Below, piece by piece: positions 37,621 through 50,043 of a DNA stretch of 64,000 nt. Numbering within the stretch: the first letter of the stretch is position 1; each line of letters opens with the position of its first letter. The notes beneath the pieces are model-generated. The model had not been told where the DNA came from. It searched no databases and was given only the letters and a program-made list of their open reading frames with translations. The position numbers and the translations under genes are program-made. Source of the DNA: Perognathus longimembris pacificus (Eukaryota; Chordata; Mammalia; Rodentia; Heteromyidae); assembly GCF_023159225.1 (NCBI RefSeq), contig NC_063166.1:74774575-74838574 (forward strand). The letters run 5' to 3'.

Positions 37621-38285
37621 AATGCTAGGCTATGTATGATTGAGTGTGTGAGCTATAGAAATACCCCCCAGATGACTATGGCCACTGCCAGTGTTTGCAT
37701 ATGTTTAAATGGGGTTTTCCCCATTCCAGCCACTGTCTATGCTGAAGCTGGCTAAGCACTGAGGCTGAGCTCAGCCAAAGCGCCTCACACAGGCAGAAAG
37801 CCCTGGTCACGTCCTCCTGAGTGATGGCTCACGGCCCATTGGCTGGGTAACTAGCTCTCAGCAGTTCTATAACCATGCCATCCCTATGTCTCAGCGGGAC
37901 CGGGAGGGGAAAGCAGTCAAGAGAATCCTAAATTCACAGCAGCCCCCATGGAGGGAGAATTCTAAAAGAGCTCTGAGGCCTCGGTGGTGGAAAGGTATCC
38001 GAATGCCCTCCAGAAAATTCTCTACCATGGAGCTTAATCAGAGAGAAGGAAGTATTTGCCTGTGATGGCAAATGATGGATCGTGGTCGAAGCTAAGACAG
38101 AACTTGTACTAAGAGATAAGTGTCAGAGCCAGATATGATGGCGGAGATGAACACCCGGGCAAGCACGCCAAGCTTCATTCTGCTAGAAAGAATCTTGTGT
38201 CAACCACTAGAAAGATCAAGTCTAAGCATCAAACACTGGATGAGAATCAGGAACTCAGATGAGCATGCTTCATGAGGAAAACTAA

Positions 38286-38510
38286 GAGGCCTGGCAGTGT
38301 AGTGCACACTTGTAATCCCAAATACTTGGGAGCTGGGGATGTAGGAGGATCACAGTCTGAAGCCAGTCGGGGGGCAGGGGGAAGGAATATGAGACATGAT
38401 CACAAAAAAGAAAGCATAAATGGGTGGAGGTGGGGCTCAAGTGGTGTATTTCTTTCCTAGCCTGTGCTAGGCTCCTGAGTTGAAGTCCATTCCAACCCTA
38501 AAACACTGAA
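38286..38510 (+). mobile_element. B1-dID-like SINE
   Basis: gaggcctggcagtgtagtgc, gaggatcacagtctgaagcc and gtggggctcaagtggtgtat. Old copy with indels. Confidence 0.65.
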
Positions 38511-39526
38511 AACTGTGCTATGGAAACTTTCCCTGACATCACTGAGGGCTCTTAGGACACAAATGATTTTCTAATAAACAGGGGACACCACTGACATCAG
38601 GAGTCAAAGGTGGAGAATATTCAATCCGGTAACGAGCCTTTATTGGCATGCCTGCCATATCAACCCTGCAGTGCTGGGAATTTCTAGAATCTTCTCAATA
38701 GAAGGTCTGGCTCCACAGACATTGCCCAGGCATGCCTGAATGGAATAGATATCCAAGAAAGCCAGCATCCCCCAAATATTGTTTGGAGATTGTCCCAAAT
38801 TCCTTCAGAGAAAATAAATACGAGAAGGCCATGAGGGTAGAGCATGGTGGTATCATGGTGGGAAGAGGGAAGAAAGTGGTATTTGAAGGCCTTTTTGTTG
38901 CCGAAGTACGAAGTATCATCTCACTTAAAGCAACACAATGTCCTTCTAAGACCTGCCATCATCCTTGGGCATAACTTTTTAAATCCAGTCCTGCAGTTAA
39001 AGGCCTCAAGAGATGATGCTATCACACAGCTACCTGCGCCCAGGATTCTGGCCGTTCTTTGATTTGGCAGGAGCTGTATTTCTCTTCTGTGCACATCCAC
39101 TTAAGTGTCTTCAACTAAACGCTGCAAAGAGGGGGCAAGTGGATGGGCACAAAGGAGCGGTATGTCTTGAAGGACTCTTGACACTGCGCCATAAGTACTA
39201 ACCACCAGGAAGAAATCTCTCCCTTCGCCTACATGGAGCTGAGGAGTGTATTTAAAATTAATTTTTAAAGAATTAATAGCTTTGGGGTACTTTTCCCTGT
39301 GAGTGAACAGTGTGCTAATTTGCTCAGTGTTTTGGTGGTGTTCTTCTCTTTACCTTTTCTTTTTAAAAGACAATTGCACAAGATTCTATCCAAGGCCCTC
39401 TAATTCTCCCACTTCAGCAGTCTGAATCCCACTAATAAACAATCAGGACTTTAGACTCCCTTAATAATGGAGAGATTTCAGATGAAGATGTTCACCACCC
39501 TCCTCCCCCCTCCCCCCCGCACTTGG

Positions 39527-39530
<4 letters not shown>

Positions 39531-39575
<45 letters not shown>
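39531..39575. repeat. (GT)n microsatellite downstream of exon 4
   Basis: 22 GT units. In PTPRT RNA it is (CA)n, about 246-290 nt past the exon 4 donor. (CA)n is a known hnRNP L ligand; a role here is inference. Confidence 0.97.
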
Positions 39576-39576
<1 letters not shown>

Positions 39577-39668
39577 AAACTCCTGGAGGTAAAGCCTGTT
39601 GAACAGGCTGGCAAAATTATGGATTTATTCAGGACTGATTGCATTGGGTACGTAAGCATTTTTGAAGC

Positions 39669-39671
<3 letters not shown>

Positions 39672-39721
<50 letters not shown>

Positions 39722-39730
39722 GAGAGAGAG
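39672..39730. repeat. (GA)n microsatellite downstream of exon 4
   Basis: About 29 GA units with minor interruptions. In PTPRT RNA it is (CU)n, about 91-149 nt past the exon 4 donor, a PTB-type binding tract by composition. Confidence 0.97.
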
Positions 39731-39820
39731 GTGTGAGCTGAATGAATAAGGAAGTTGCAGCTTCTGACTATCCACTTTAGTACAGCACAAAGCTGGATTG
39801 GAAGAAGGAGACAGACTTAC

Positions 39821-39902
39821 TGCATGGATGAGCAAGGACCCGGACCTCGTCCACCGCGATGTACCCAGGATGACCCTTCAAAGAGACGGATTCAAATATC
39901 AC
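39821..39902 (-). CDS. PTPRT: PTPRT coding exon 4 (C-terminal end of MAM domain)
   Basis: Small 82-nt internal exon on the minus strand, 9814 nt downstream of the MAM exon in transcript order. The acceptor is ...ctgtgtattgcag|GTG and the donor is TGCA|gtaagt, a full consensus. It encodes 27 codons, [20 protein letters not shown] followed by RVLAHPC, plus one base of a split Arg codon. This is the final strand of the MAM domain with the closing cysteine and the link to the Ig domain. It enters in phase 0 and leaves in phase 1, so skipping it alone shifts the frame, whereas skipping it with exon 5 does not. In the transcript a (CU)n tract lies about 91-149 nt and a (CA)n tract about 246-290 nt past its donor. 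Frame, length and splice sites all fit, so the call is firm although the exon is too short to stand out as an ORF. Confidence 0.95.
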
Positions 39903-40247
39903 CTGCAATACACAGAGCACAGGGCAGAAATCAGTGTCGCGGAAGCAGTGGTGAGCATTCACTGTAGAAAGCTGCCCAGCCCCCCCTTGGGTCACAACCA
40001 ACCAAAGCACTCGTATCGGCATGCTGGCAGTCGGCTTGGATTTCCAAAGCAAGGCAAAAGGCCACACTCTGGTTACTACCCACAGGGGTTGGCCATGTGG
40101 AACATTTTAAATAATACTTGGATGTAAGGAAAACAACCTCAACATAGCCCAGGGCCTCAATCTGCACCTTTCTCTTTGTGACTCCAAATGAATCACAGGA
40201 AAGAAATACTTCCTAATGTCCTGATTTTTGTATATGTAAGTATGTGT

Positions 40248-40286
40248 GCCGGTACTGGGGCTTGAACTCAGGGCCTCAACTTCTGC
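40248..40286 (-). mobile_element. B1-dID-like SINE fragment
   Basis: Short tail-end fragment with ggtactggggcttgaactca. Confidence 0.5.
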
Positions 40287-40734
40287 ATTTTGCACATCCC
40301 AGCAGAGATGACATCTCTTCTCATTGGCCCATCCAATCCCAGAGGAGGTCCTCTCTTTTGTCATCTACTCATTCAACCCCAACAGAGGTCACATAACCAA
40401 GAGGGCAAAAACACTTCTAAATTCTCACCTAGACCTAATTTGTACCCACACTAACCACAGTCTCTTCTCTGTAAGAAACGCCAGTAACCTTGACCTAATT
40501 TCCCTACATACACACTACATTTTATTTATTCTTCTTGGTTTTCTTTCCTCATGCCAGTACTAGTGTTTGAACTCAGGGCCCTGTGTTTTTTGGGCTAGTA
40601 CTCTATCCCTTGACTTATGTTCCTAGCCCTTTTTCCTTTATCTTATTTTTGAGATAGGGTCTCCTGTTTTATCTAGGCCAGTCTGAATCACATTCCTATT
40701 TATACTCCTTTTCTTGCTGGAATGACATCTTTTA

Positions 40735-40921
40735 TTGGGTTAGCTCTTTTTCTCAAGGCTAGCACTCTACCACTTGAGCTACAGTGGCAGGTCCTGTTTT
40801 CTAATGGGTAATTGGAGAGTCTCATAGACTTTCCTGCTTGGACAGGCTTTGAATAGTGATCCTCAGATCTCAGCCTCCTGAGTAGCTAGGATTACAGGCG
40901 TGAGGTACCAGCACCTGGCAA
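40735..40921 (-). mobile_element. B1-dID-like SINE
   Basis: Reverse copy from tctcaaggctagcactctac to gattacaggcgtgaggtacc. The 40548-40690 stretch upstream may be a further degraded SINE. Confidence 0.72.
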
Positions 40922-41479
40922 TAATAAGCTTTTAAAGCAGATCATAACCAGTCAGAAATCAGTGTCATTTCCCATGACAGCCTCCAAAATGGACTCTTTC
41001 TCCTCCTGTCTTTGACTCCGCAGCTCAAGCTTCTGGGTAGACTGTAAGATTGGTAAAGAGACAACTAGAAAACCTCTATGTGGAAAGTTTTCTTTCCTTC
41101 TGTGGCTCAAGTGATACAGGTCAGTGGGTTCCAGGGTCAATGTCAGTGAAGCTCAGAATTCCATCAGCTCTGTCAGCCCTGGTGGGGAAGGCATCAATGG
41201 CGGTGAAGATCAACCTTCCTGAGGGGTAGGTTTATGAGTGACATGGTCACGGCGAGCTCAGGTAACGTGATTGGAGATGACCATTTCACCAGATGGGTCA
41301 GCTGCCCCAACTCAAGGACCCTTCTGAAAAAGTAGTCTGCTAACATAGCAGGGAGGTCAGAACGAATGAGCAAATGGAATTGTGCCGCCAGTGGGGAAAG
41401 CTTGCAGAAAGAATGGCTTGACAGCCCCCTCCTCCTGCAGAAGGGGAAACTGACAGAAACAATTTTCTATAAAGAAACA

Positions 41480-42030
41480 ATTCAAAGGAAACCAAAAACA
41501 ATGGCCAAGAGGGGAAAAAAATAACATAGAACATATAAAGTAGATACATTTAAAAAGAAATAGCATGAAAGCATTCACACTGTGTAATTAGAAGAAATGA
41601 CAAAAATAAGGAAAAAATATTTCTGTTTTGACAATAAATATAAATGGGTTAAAACACGGAAAAGCTCCGAGACTGTCTAAATAATCAAAGTCTAATTGCA
41701 TGCTGTAAGATAAACACCTAAAACAGAATGACTCAGTAACCTTAAAAATAACAAGCTGAACAAAGACATTATAAAGAAAGGGAAATAAACAGAAAGCAGT
41801 CGTTGTTAAAAATAATGTAATAATGTGAATGTCTCTAAGGATTTTAACCAAAAAGAAAAAATAAGAATCACTAAGTGGACTGAAATAGTCACTTACAGAA
41901 TCTACTAATCAAAAGACTTAAAAGGGAAAAAAATGAAAAGAAAAAGCCCACAGTATTTGAAGGCTTTAACCCATATTTTAGAATGAAATCATATAAAAAA
42001 AAAAGCAAAGATGTCGAGTATCTGTGTACC

Positions 42031-42074
<44 letters not shown>

Positions 42075-42570
42075 TACACACGTACCTATACACACATAAT
42101 ACACTTACTAAGTTTATGCTAATGTGAAGAGATAGTGAAATATCTGCTCAGGTGCTCATAGGTTTATAAAATAATCATAAACTAGGTCACAAGTGCAATG
42201 TCAATAAATCCTTCAAAGAAGAGAATTGTAGAGATTTGAGTTTCAACATTTCCTAAGCAAGTTCACTAAAACTAGAAAATAAAGACAGTCTTCAAAAAAA
42301 AAACCCTTAAAAGTTATACTATTGTATAACTTCCTAATAGCTGTGATGTCAGAGTGCGTTTTGTATGTGCACAAAAGTCTGAAGCAAAATGGAAAGTCGA
42401 GTGACAAGCTGAGAACAATACTTGTAATCTATATGCCAGCTAAAAGAAGTGTATGCAGCCTCTGTGTTGTCAATCAGCAACAGACATGAATAAGCGCTCC
42501 AAGAGCAAAGCTGGCAAATGATTCCGGCAGGAAATTCACAAAGGCAAAAGTAGGAATGGTACTAAATCTG
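41480..42570 (+). mobile_element. Old L1 ORF2 fragment
   Basis: AT-rich plus-strand sequence with ORF2-like phrases in the expected order: attgcatgctgtaagataaa, cacctaaaacagaatgactc, later gctggcaaatgattccggca. Many stops. A CA repeat lies at 42033-42071. Confidence 0.6.
42033..42071. repeat. (CA)n microsatellite
   Basis: About 19 CA units within L1-derived sequence. Confidence 0.97.
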
Positions 42571-43192
42571 TGAACGCAGATTGTCTTAAGTATTGCAGGA
42601 GACAGGGAGAAGCTACCTTAGAAATGGGAAGGAAGACCAGTCTAAGAGTTCTGGAGAGACAGAAAATAGTCATCTATTGGCCAACTACATTCATGAAAAT
42701 ACACAAGCCAAGGAATAAAAGGAAAGAAGTCAGAAAATGGGAGAAGAGTTGGAGTACTGAGCAGAGAGGTTTGGGGGGCTATGTTCCTAATCTCTAGGTT
42801 TCCTGGATGGCAGGTAGGAGAAGTTGGGTAGAAGCCTGAAGTGCACTGAGTAGCGTTCCTGACAGTTTCTGGAAACAGAGACGCTGAATTCAAGAGCAGA
42901 AAGCCTGGGCCGGGAATCCCAGTATCGCTGAGGAACATTGTTTAAGTCCAAGGCTGATACAAGGACCTACCATCAACTACCCATGGCCCACCCTGAAACC
43001 CCATTCGAAACTTCCTGATGCCGGCCCTGGGGAGACTAGCTTAAGCCCTGTGTATCAGACTATGCCAGGAAGTGCCCTCCCAAGAGAGGCTACACATGTT
43101 CACATCCACTCCCTCAAAAGATCAAGTTGTGCATATGTTTGGAGGAGAGGGCTTAAGAGACTGCTGTGTTGCTTTCATCATTTTTGTTGTAC

Positions 43193-43230
43193 GTGTGTGT
43201 GTGTGTATGTGTGTGTGTGTGTGTGTGTGT
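43193..43230. repeat. (GT)n microsatellite at a SINE tail
   Basis: GT run with one TATG interruption, adjoining the 3' end of the reverse SINE at 43231. Confidence 0.96.
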
Positions 43231-43462
43231 TACAAGTACTGAGGCTTGAACTCAGAGCCTCACACTCTTGCTTGTCTATTTTACTCTAAAGGCTAGCACT
43301 CTAACACCTGAGCCACAGCTATACTTCCAGCTTTTTGCTGGTTAATTGGAGATAAGAATCTCACAGTTATTTCCTACCTAGGCCAGAGTCTAACCTAACT
43401 CCTCAGATCTCAGCCTCCTGAGCAGCTAGGATGACAGGCCTGAGTCACCAGTGCCCAGTTCT
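43231..43462 (-). mobile_element. B1-dID-like SINE
   Basis: Reverse copy from acaagtactgaggcttgaac to gacaggcctgagtcaccagt. Confidence 0.8.
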
Positions 43463-43971
43463 TGCCTTCATCTTCCATAATCCATGTGCAGAGAACATGT
43501 CATGAAACAAATTCAAGGGGCTGCAAACATTTCCTTAAAGGAAAACAGAAAAACGATGGCGTATCACAACTCCTCTTAGGGAAAGGATCTTGTACATTTT
43601 CATGGGGAAGGATTTCTTAGAGTAAAATGAAGACAACCCCACACCAGTTCACAATGGCTTGTACCACAGGAAGATGGGCTGTGTGGTAGAAAAGAATGGG
43701 CCAGGGGAGGATGGGGTTGGGGTGGAGTTACAAAGTGAGCATTAGCCCCTCCTTGTGATGACCACTGCTGGAGAACGCCAAATGCCAAGGGCATTCCTGA
43801 GAAGAGAACATGGTGTCGAGGCCAGTGGGATCCATAGCAAGCAAGTCCTTCATTGCAGGGGTCTACGTAGCGGCTCTGAGTGCTGAATCTAGGTCATTCA
43901 ACCCATATAGCTGACGAGCAGTAGAGCAAAGAGGTAGCTGCGAAGTTCCTGAAAAGTTACATTTTGTCATT

Positions 43972-44095
43972 TATTTTTATATAATTTTAAAAAAATTATC
44001 TTTAGTTTTACCACAAGCCAATTTATGAGTACACTGTATCTTGATCAATATCACTCTTTCTATCATTCTCTCTTATCACTGCCCCCAAAAATGTT
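43972..44095 (-). mobile_element. L1 3'-end-like fragment
   Basis: The plus strand reads agccaatttatgagtacact then gtatcttgatcaatatcact, the reverse complement of the 1764-1950 family. Confidence 0.5.
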
Positions 44096-44526
44096 ACATT
44101 GTTTTAAAATCTTGGGGACAGAAAAATTCAGAACCATTAAGAATCTGAAATAGAAGTAACATCATTCACAAAGAGACAGTGATCAGAAGCACATGGCTTT
44201 TCCCAGGCATTTAATCAACCTGGCTTCGCTGAAAGGAGGCGGACAAACTTTTTCATCTAGGGCCTTGCTGAAGGCCTGGTGCCAGCAAAGCCACTAATAA
44301 GAAAGACGAAATGTGTGTTTATTACAAGCTAAAGTCAATTTTAGGACTGTGAAATATGACTTTAGAAAATGAATACATAAACCATCAGGTCTGAAGCACA
44401 GAAATGCCGAAAACAAAATTATATTTATTCTACAGAAAATAAATGTTGGACTAGAAATTGAGGTTTGGGGATATCTTTTGTTATTTTTTTGGTTGTTTTC
44501 GGTTGTTTGGATGGTTGTTTTAAATA

Positions 44527-44755
44527 TGTGAACTAGGACTAGGGCTTGAACTCAGGAACTTCCTCTGTCACTTGTTTTTTGTTCATGGCTGGCATTCTAC
44601 CACTTGATCCATACCTCCACTTCTGGATTTTTACAGGTTAAATTGAGATAATCTCCCAAGTTGGCCTACATAGTCTACCTTCAAACCAAGATCCCCTGAT
44701 CTCAGCCTCTTCAGTAGCTTGGATTATAGGCATGAGCCACTAGGGCTTGGCTAAA
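44527..44755 (-). mobile_element. B1-dID-like SINE
   Basis: Reverse copy from ctagggcttgaactcaggaa to ataggcatgagccactaggg. Diverged. Confidence 0.72.
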
Positions 44756-45399
44756 GGTTGGTAGACTTTTTATACCCATTTTGCTCTTATCTTTGAGTCT
44801 CCTGAGATGTTCCCTTTCCTTACCCCCATACCTGTGTGTGCACATGTGTGTATATTTGAGTCTGGGATTCTGTGGATGCTCGACACAAAAGTATATCTTT
44901 TTCTGTGTGTCCACACTGGTGGCTGTGTGCTAGTTTACAACACACATCTTTTTCAAACTGCTGCTCCCAAGATATAAGAGCTTGGTCACCACAGAGCTCA
45001 GGGAAGATGGAATATAATGATAAGGGGGTGGTCAACATTCTAGATATCAGGAAAGCCTCCCAGCGGAGGCGCTTACCAGAGGGCTGCCACCAGAGGTGCT
45101 GGGACAGGCCAAACAACAGTGCAGATCGGTTTTAAAAAATACTTCTTCTCCCTTTCCTTTCTTTCTCCCTCCCTCCTTTCCTCTTACCTTCCCTCCCTCC
45201 CTTCCTTCCTCCTGGCAATTACTGAGGCCCACTCCATGCCCAACATGATGCTTTGCGTCTTGGCTATTTTAATCCACAGGACCCTTTATTGTGCCTTTCC
45301 TCCTTCTATTTTACAAGTGAGTGAGCCATGATTCCAACTGATGGCAGGAAACAGCCCACATTACCCAGCAAGAGAGCAGAGGGTTCTCAGAACAGACAA

Positions 45400-45590
45400 G
45401 CTAGTTTCCCTAAACACAGGGCATCACGCTTGGAGCCAGAGGACCCAGGCAGCAATGTGAGATCACACTTCAATTTACCAGTAATGTTCCTCCTCTAGAA
45501 GACAGGACATGCAGTTGCCTACACAGGGGGCTGCTGTGCAGACAAATGAGAGGCAATAGGCCTACCACAGGGCTGGAACGCCGGGAGCTC
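45400..45590 (+). mobile_element. MIR-like fragment
   Basis: cttggagccagaggacccag and caatttaccagtaatgttcc fit a diverged MIR in forward orientation. Confidence 0.4.
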
Positions 45591-45722
45591 AATATCCTTT
45601 ATTTCTTCAAACCTTGTCACTGAACATGGTGACTTGTGGGACAGGCCCTTTTCTAGATCCGGTTTCCTATTCATTGCACTCCAACCTCTCACCTCACCCT
45701 GAACACATGTATGCACATCCTG

Positions 45723-45936
45723 TTTTTTTTGTTTGTTTATTTGTTGCCAGTCCTGGGCCTTGAACTCGGGGCCTGAGCACTGTCCCTGGCTTCTTTTTGC
45801 TCAAGGCTAGCACTCTGCCACGTGAGCCACAGCACCACTTCTGGCCATTTTCTATATATGTGGTGCTGAGGAATCAAACCTAGGGCTTCATGTATAAGAG
45901 GCAAGCACTCTTGCCACTAGGCCATATCCCCAGCCC
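45723..45936 (-). mobile_element. IDL-Geo SINE
   Basis: Reverse copy with a degenerate TTTG-rich tail. Contains gccagtcctgggccttgaac and ends in ggccatatccccagccc. No clear target duplication. Confidence 0.93.
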
Positions 45937-46039
45937 CTCCCCCCTTTTTTTTAATTGAAACCCTAAGGCCTCAGCAGGAGAATCCATGAGCTTAAGGCTT
46001 TATGCTCAGCGATACAGTGGAGACAGTGAAATGACCAGG

Positions 46040-46130
46040 GCATTTAGGTTCTGATTCCAGCTTTGCCAGTGATTTGCTGCATCTCTTGGCCTTCATTACC
46101 CATCCTTTGGCCTCAGTTTTATCACCCACA
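46040..46130 (+). mobile_element. MIR fragment
   Basis: ttctgattccagctttgcca, then ctcagttttatcaccc: forward MIR core remnants. Confidence 0.55.
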
Positions 46131-46345
46131 TCAGGGATTAGCCAACCTGAAAGCCAAATCTGAATCACCACCCTTTGTTGTACATAAAGTTTTATTGGAA
46201 TGTAGCTCTGTCTATCCATTTGTGTAAGATCTATGGCTGTACAAGGGTAGAATTGAGCACTCACCCTTGAGACTTTAAGGCCCCAAAGAAACTAAAAATA
46301 TAGTCTGTACGATCCTCTACAGAAAATGAGATGAGCCCAAACCAT
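46130..46345 (+). mobile_element. hAT-type DNA transposon fossil
   Basis: catcagggattagccaacct, then acataaagttttattggaat and ctacagaaaatgagatgagc, the same family as 6650-6800. Diverged. Confidence 0.55.
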
Positions 46346-46814
46346 CCAAGCTGATACACATTCTAGAAATCCCTATGGGTAAGGAGACTAGCTAATTTAT
46401 CATGCAAACTGGAGTATGTGATAAAAATGCATGTTCTCAACAAATTCAGCAAGACGGGAGCCATCATCCAAAATCTAGTTCAGGTAAACCAAGATAAGGG
46501 CCATCTAACTCTACAATGCTACCTCCACTCCAGAATGTCACATGCTAAAAAGAGGTCACCATCAAAATTCAAGTGGATGCCTTAATTAAATACCAAAACC
46601 CAGGATTCCCCCTAACTCCTTGGAAAACCTCACTTGGATAACTCTGTCCCTCTAAGGGGAAACATTATGCAGTTGTTCTCAAATACCGTGATCATAACCA
46701 TACCACCCTTCACTACAAAAGACCTTAGGCAAAAAGCAGTGGGAATTCTTCTTAGAATGTACAGGCAAGAATGTTACCTCCATGCATTCATGCAACATGG
46801 CCTAATATGGCCTA

Positions 46815-47048
46815 ACGCTGGGCACTGTTGGCTCACACTTCTAATTCTAGCTACCCAGAAGACTGAGATGTGAGGATCAAGGTTCAAAGCCAGCAGCAGA
46901 AAGAAAGTCTGTGAGACCCTTATTTCCAGTTAAGTACTGAAAACAAAACTGGAAGTGGAGTTGTTGCTCAAGTAGTAGAGTGCCAGCCGTGGGCAAAATA
47001 GCTAAGTAACATCACCCAGCCTTTGAGATCAAGAAAGCCCCATTATTG

Positions 47049-47050
<2 letters not shown>
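46815..47050 (+). mobile_element. B1-dID-like SINE
   Basis: cgctgggcactgttggctca, aaggttcaaagccagcagca and a degenerate right monomer, ending in a CA repeat. Confidence 0.75.

Positions 47051-47091
<41 letters not shown>
47051..47091. repeat. (AC)n microsatellite at a SINE tail
   Basis: 20 AC units directly after the SINE at 46815-47050. Confidence 0.97.
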
Positions 47092-47092
<1 letters not shown>

Positions 47093-48355
47093 TCATGCAA
47101 TTTAGAAATCCAAAACATTCTAACCAAATTAATACACATGGATCTTATATAAAGGATTTGGTGGCAAAAAAAAAATAACAGAAAACAAACAAACAAACAA
47201 AACTGACCTGGGTTAGTCTGACCCTGTTTACCGTCTTCATTTATCCACTTCTTGTTAATTTGTGTAAGTTTTGCCTTGGGGTATTGGCACACTTGCCTGT
47301 GGGGTGCTGCTTCTGCAGAGTATACTGGCTGGGTTAGAAAGCACATCAGGCAAGCCAATGTTCTCAATTCTGGCATGTCTGATAGGATGAGTGTCAGATT
47401 AAGATTTGTGGCTTCTCATACAGTTAAAATCTTCTGCACCAAAGGAAAAGACATAGAAATAACGAGGACAAAGGTATTTCTCTCCAAAGAGCCAGGATAA
47501 GACATCTGCCAGTGTAGGTGAAATACAGGTTAAAAATCAATGGAGTCAGTTTGGGGCCACTTTTGTTGATAATATATTGTTCCTCTAATGGAGGAAGTGG
47601 ACACATCCCCTGGTACAAAATGAGCCCAGGGCACCCTGACTGCCACAAGGCTGGGCTGAGCCCAACCCACATCTGCATTTCTGAAAGAATAGTTTGTACT
47701 GTGCCTGGAACATGATAAACTGTGGAGAAACGGTCAGCACCATCATTTCCTCCCCTCACTATTATTCCCATCCTCCTCCTTGTCCATTTTCTCAAATGGA
47801 TGAGGGAGGACAGTACAATTATTCTAAAAATAAAACACAAGCCATTGAGAATAAAATGGGAGCAGATATGGCCAACATCTAGACTACGTAAGGGAGGTTG
47901 TTGCGGATGCAATTCTGGCTTCTACTTGCCAAGGCAAAGGAGAAAGAAGGAAAGCTTGGAGGACCTTTCTCATGTAAAATCAGCAAGGGACCGTGGTAGA
48001 GAGATGGGCCCCTGACAGTTGATGGACTGACTGTACCAGGCACAGGAACTGGAGGCACCGAAGCAGCCTCAGCCCCTTCCTCGCCAACCTCAGTCCATCT
48101 TCTGCTTCACACCCAAGAGAGATTTCCCCGATATAATTCCTCTTCCTTAAAACCTTTCAACAGTAGTAGTGGGGATTCATCGCAAGTGTGTATTAAGAGT
48201 TTAATGTGATGATTAAAAAAATGTTCTAGAAGTCATCAGAACCTTTACTAAATCACTGCACCTTTATTAAAATCACCAGACTTCACACTTAAAACAGGTA
48301 GCTTCTCTGCTACAGAAGTAGTTTAACCTAAATATTGTTTAAGAAATGTCTGTCA

Positions 48356-48584
48356 GCCAGGCATCAGTTGCTTAGGGCCATATCCTAGTTACTTGGGAGG
48401 ATGAGATCTGAGGATCACAAACTGAAGCCAGCCTGGGCAAGAAAGTCTGTGTGAGTTTTATCTCTAATGAACCATCCAAAAGGTGGATGTGGAGCCGTGA
48501 CTCAAGTGGTAGAGAGCTAGTGTTGAGTACAAAATCATGGGGAAAACACTCAGGTTCTGAGTTCAAGCCTCAAGACTGGCAAGA
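48356..48584 (+). mobile_element. B1-dID-like SINE
   Basis: agccaggcatcagttgctta, gaggatcacaaactgaagcc, then gtgactcaagtggtagagag and gagttcaagcctcaagactg. Confidence 0.8.
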
Positions 48585-48801
48585 AGCAGGGGGAGGGAAA
48601 GGAAGAGAGAAAGAGAGGGAGGGAAGGAAGTGTTGAAGGGAGGGGAGGGAGGGAGGGAGGAAAGGAGGGAGGGAGGGAAGGAGGGAAGGAGGAAGGAAAG
48701 GAGGGAGGAGAGGAAGGAAGGGAGGGAGGGAGGAAAGGAGGGAGGGAAGGAGGAAAGAAGGGAGGGAGGGAAGGAGGGACGGAGGGAGGGAGGGAGGGAA
48801 A
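48584..48801. repeat. Polypurine tract (GGGA/GGAA)n at a SINE tail
   Basis: About 218 bp, almost entirely G and A on the plus strand, grown from the tail of the SINE at 48356. The transcript strand is pyrimidine. Confidence 0.96.
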
Positions 48802-49039
48802 AGAAAATTCTTACTCTCTGCACATGTGTGGCCTATTCACCCCTCTGCATGCTGTCAGATATGAGTCCATAGTGTGAAAACTAAGAAAGTAAAATTGATG
48901 CTTTAAAATGGACCCAGACGTGTGGCATGGCCTTGACATATATTTTATGGTAGTTTGTACATGTATTGGTATAGAATGAGTCAGGTGTGTTGGGAAGAAC
49001 AGCCCTTCTCCATTGATGGTTCGCCTTTCAGTGTGCTAG

Positions 49040-49410
49040 ACTCCACCATGAGTTCTATCTTGTTAGCCTGGCACTCAGACCCCTTATGATCTGCTCCCTA
49101 CCCCGAGACTCCTCTCTCTCTGCACATCACCTTCCCCACATTCCCTCACTCGCCTCCCCCCGCCCCGCCACCCACCAACGCACACGCTATCCCCTGCAGC
49201 ACCCATGCCTCCCCCCTGCCTTTTCCTGCTCACTTCATTCCCCACTCAACACTCAGCCTAGCTATCATCTCCTGTCAGAAGCCATTCTCCTTGCCTTCCC
49301 CACCAAACAGCAAATCCCCGACAAGCAGCCTCATCTCTCAAAGCCTCGATCTCTTCATCTGAAAATTGGGACGGTTCTCATGGCTCCCTCGTTACTGTTG
49401 TAAGCATTGA
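49040..49410 (+). mobile_element. L2 and MIR fragments
   Basis: ttagcctggcactcagaccc followed by ttatgatctgctccctaccc is L2-like; ctcttcatctgaaaattggg near 49350 is MIR-like. These lie about 300-680 bp on the intron 3 side of exon 3. Confidence 0.5.
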
Positions 49411-49683
49411 AGTTACAGAAGGCTTCTGCGTCTTCCTTCCTTCAGCATCCTCCCCACCCCAGGGAACCACCAGCACCCTGGGGGCCCACATGCCTTCCAC
49501 TGTGCTGTAACTGCATATTCACACATCAGACTTCTCCTCAAGACCCTGACCTGCAGATAGGCAGGTGCTGTGTTGAGTCACTTCTGCCTCCATGGAGAAT
49601 TCTAGAAAACGTGAATCGAATGACGGATGCCTAAGTGAAGGTCTCTCCACGTCTATTCGCTGAGGGCCACACAGACACGGTTA

Positions 49684-50043
<360 letters not shown>

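Noticed and set aside
47424..47912. 162-codon sense-strand ORF
   Set aside because: No recognisable domain or family, no splice context, and composition like surrounding intron DNA; chance ORF.
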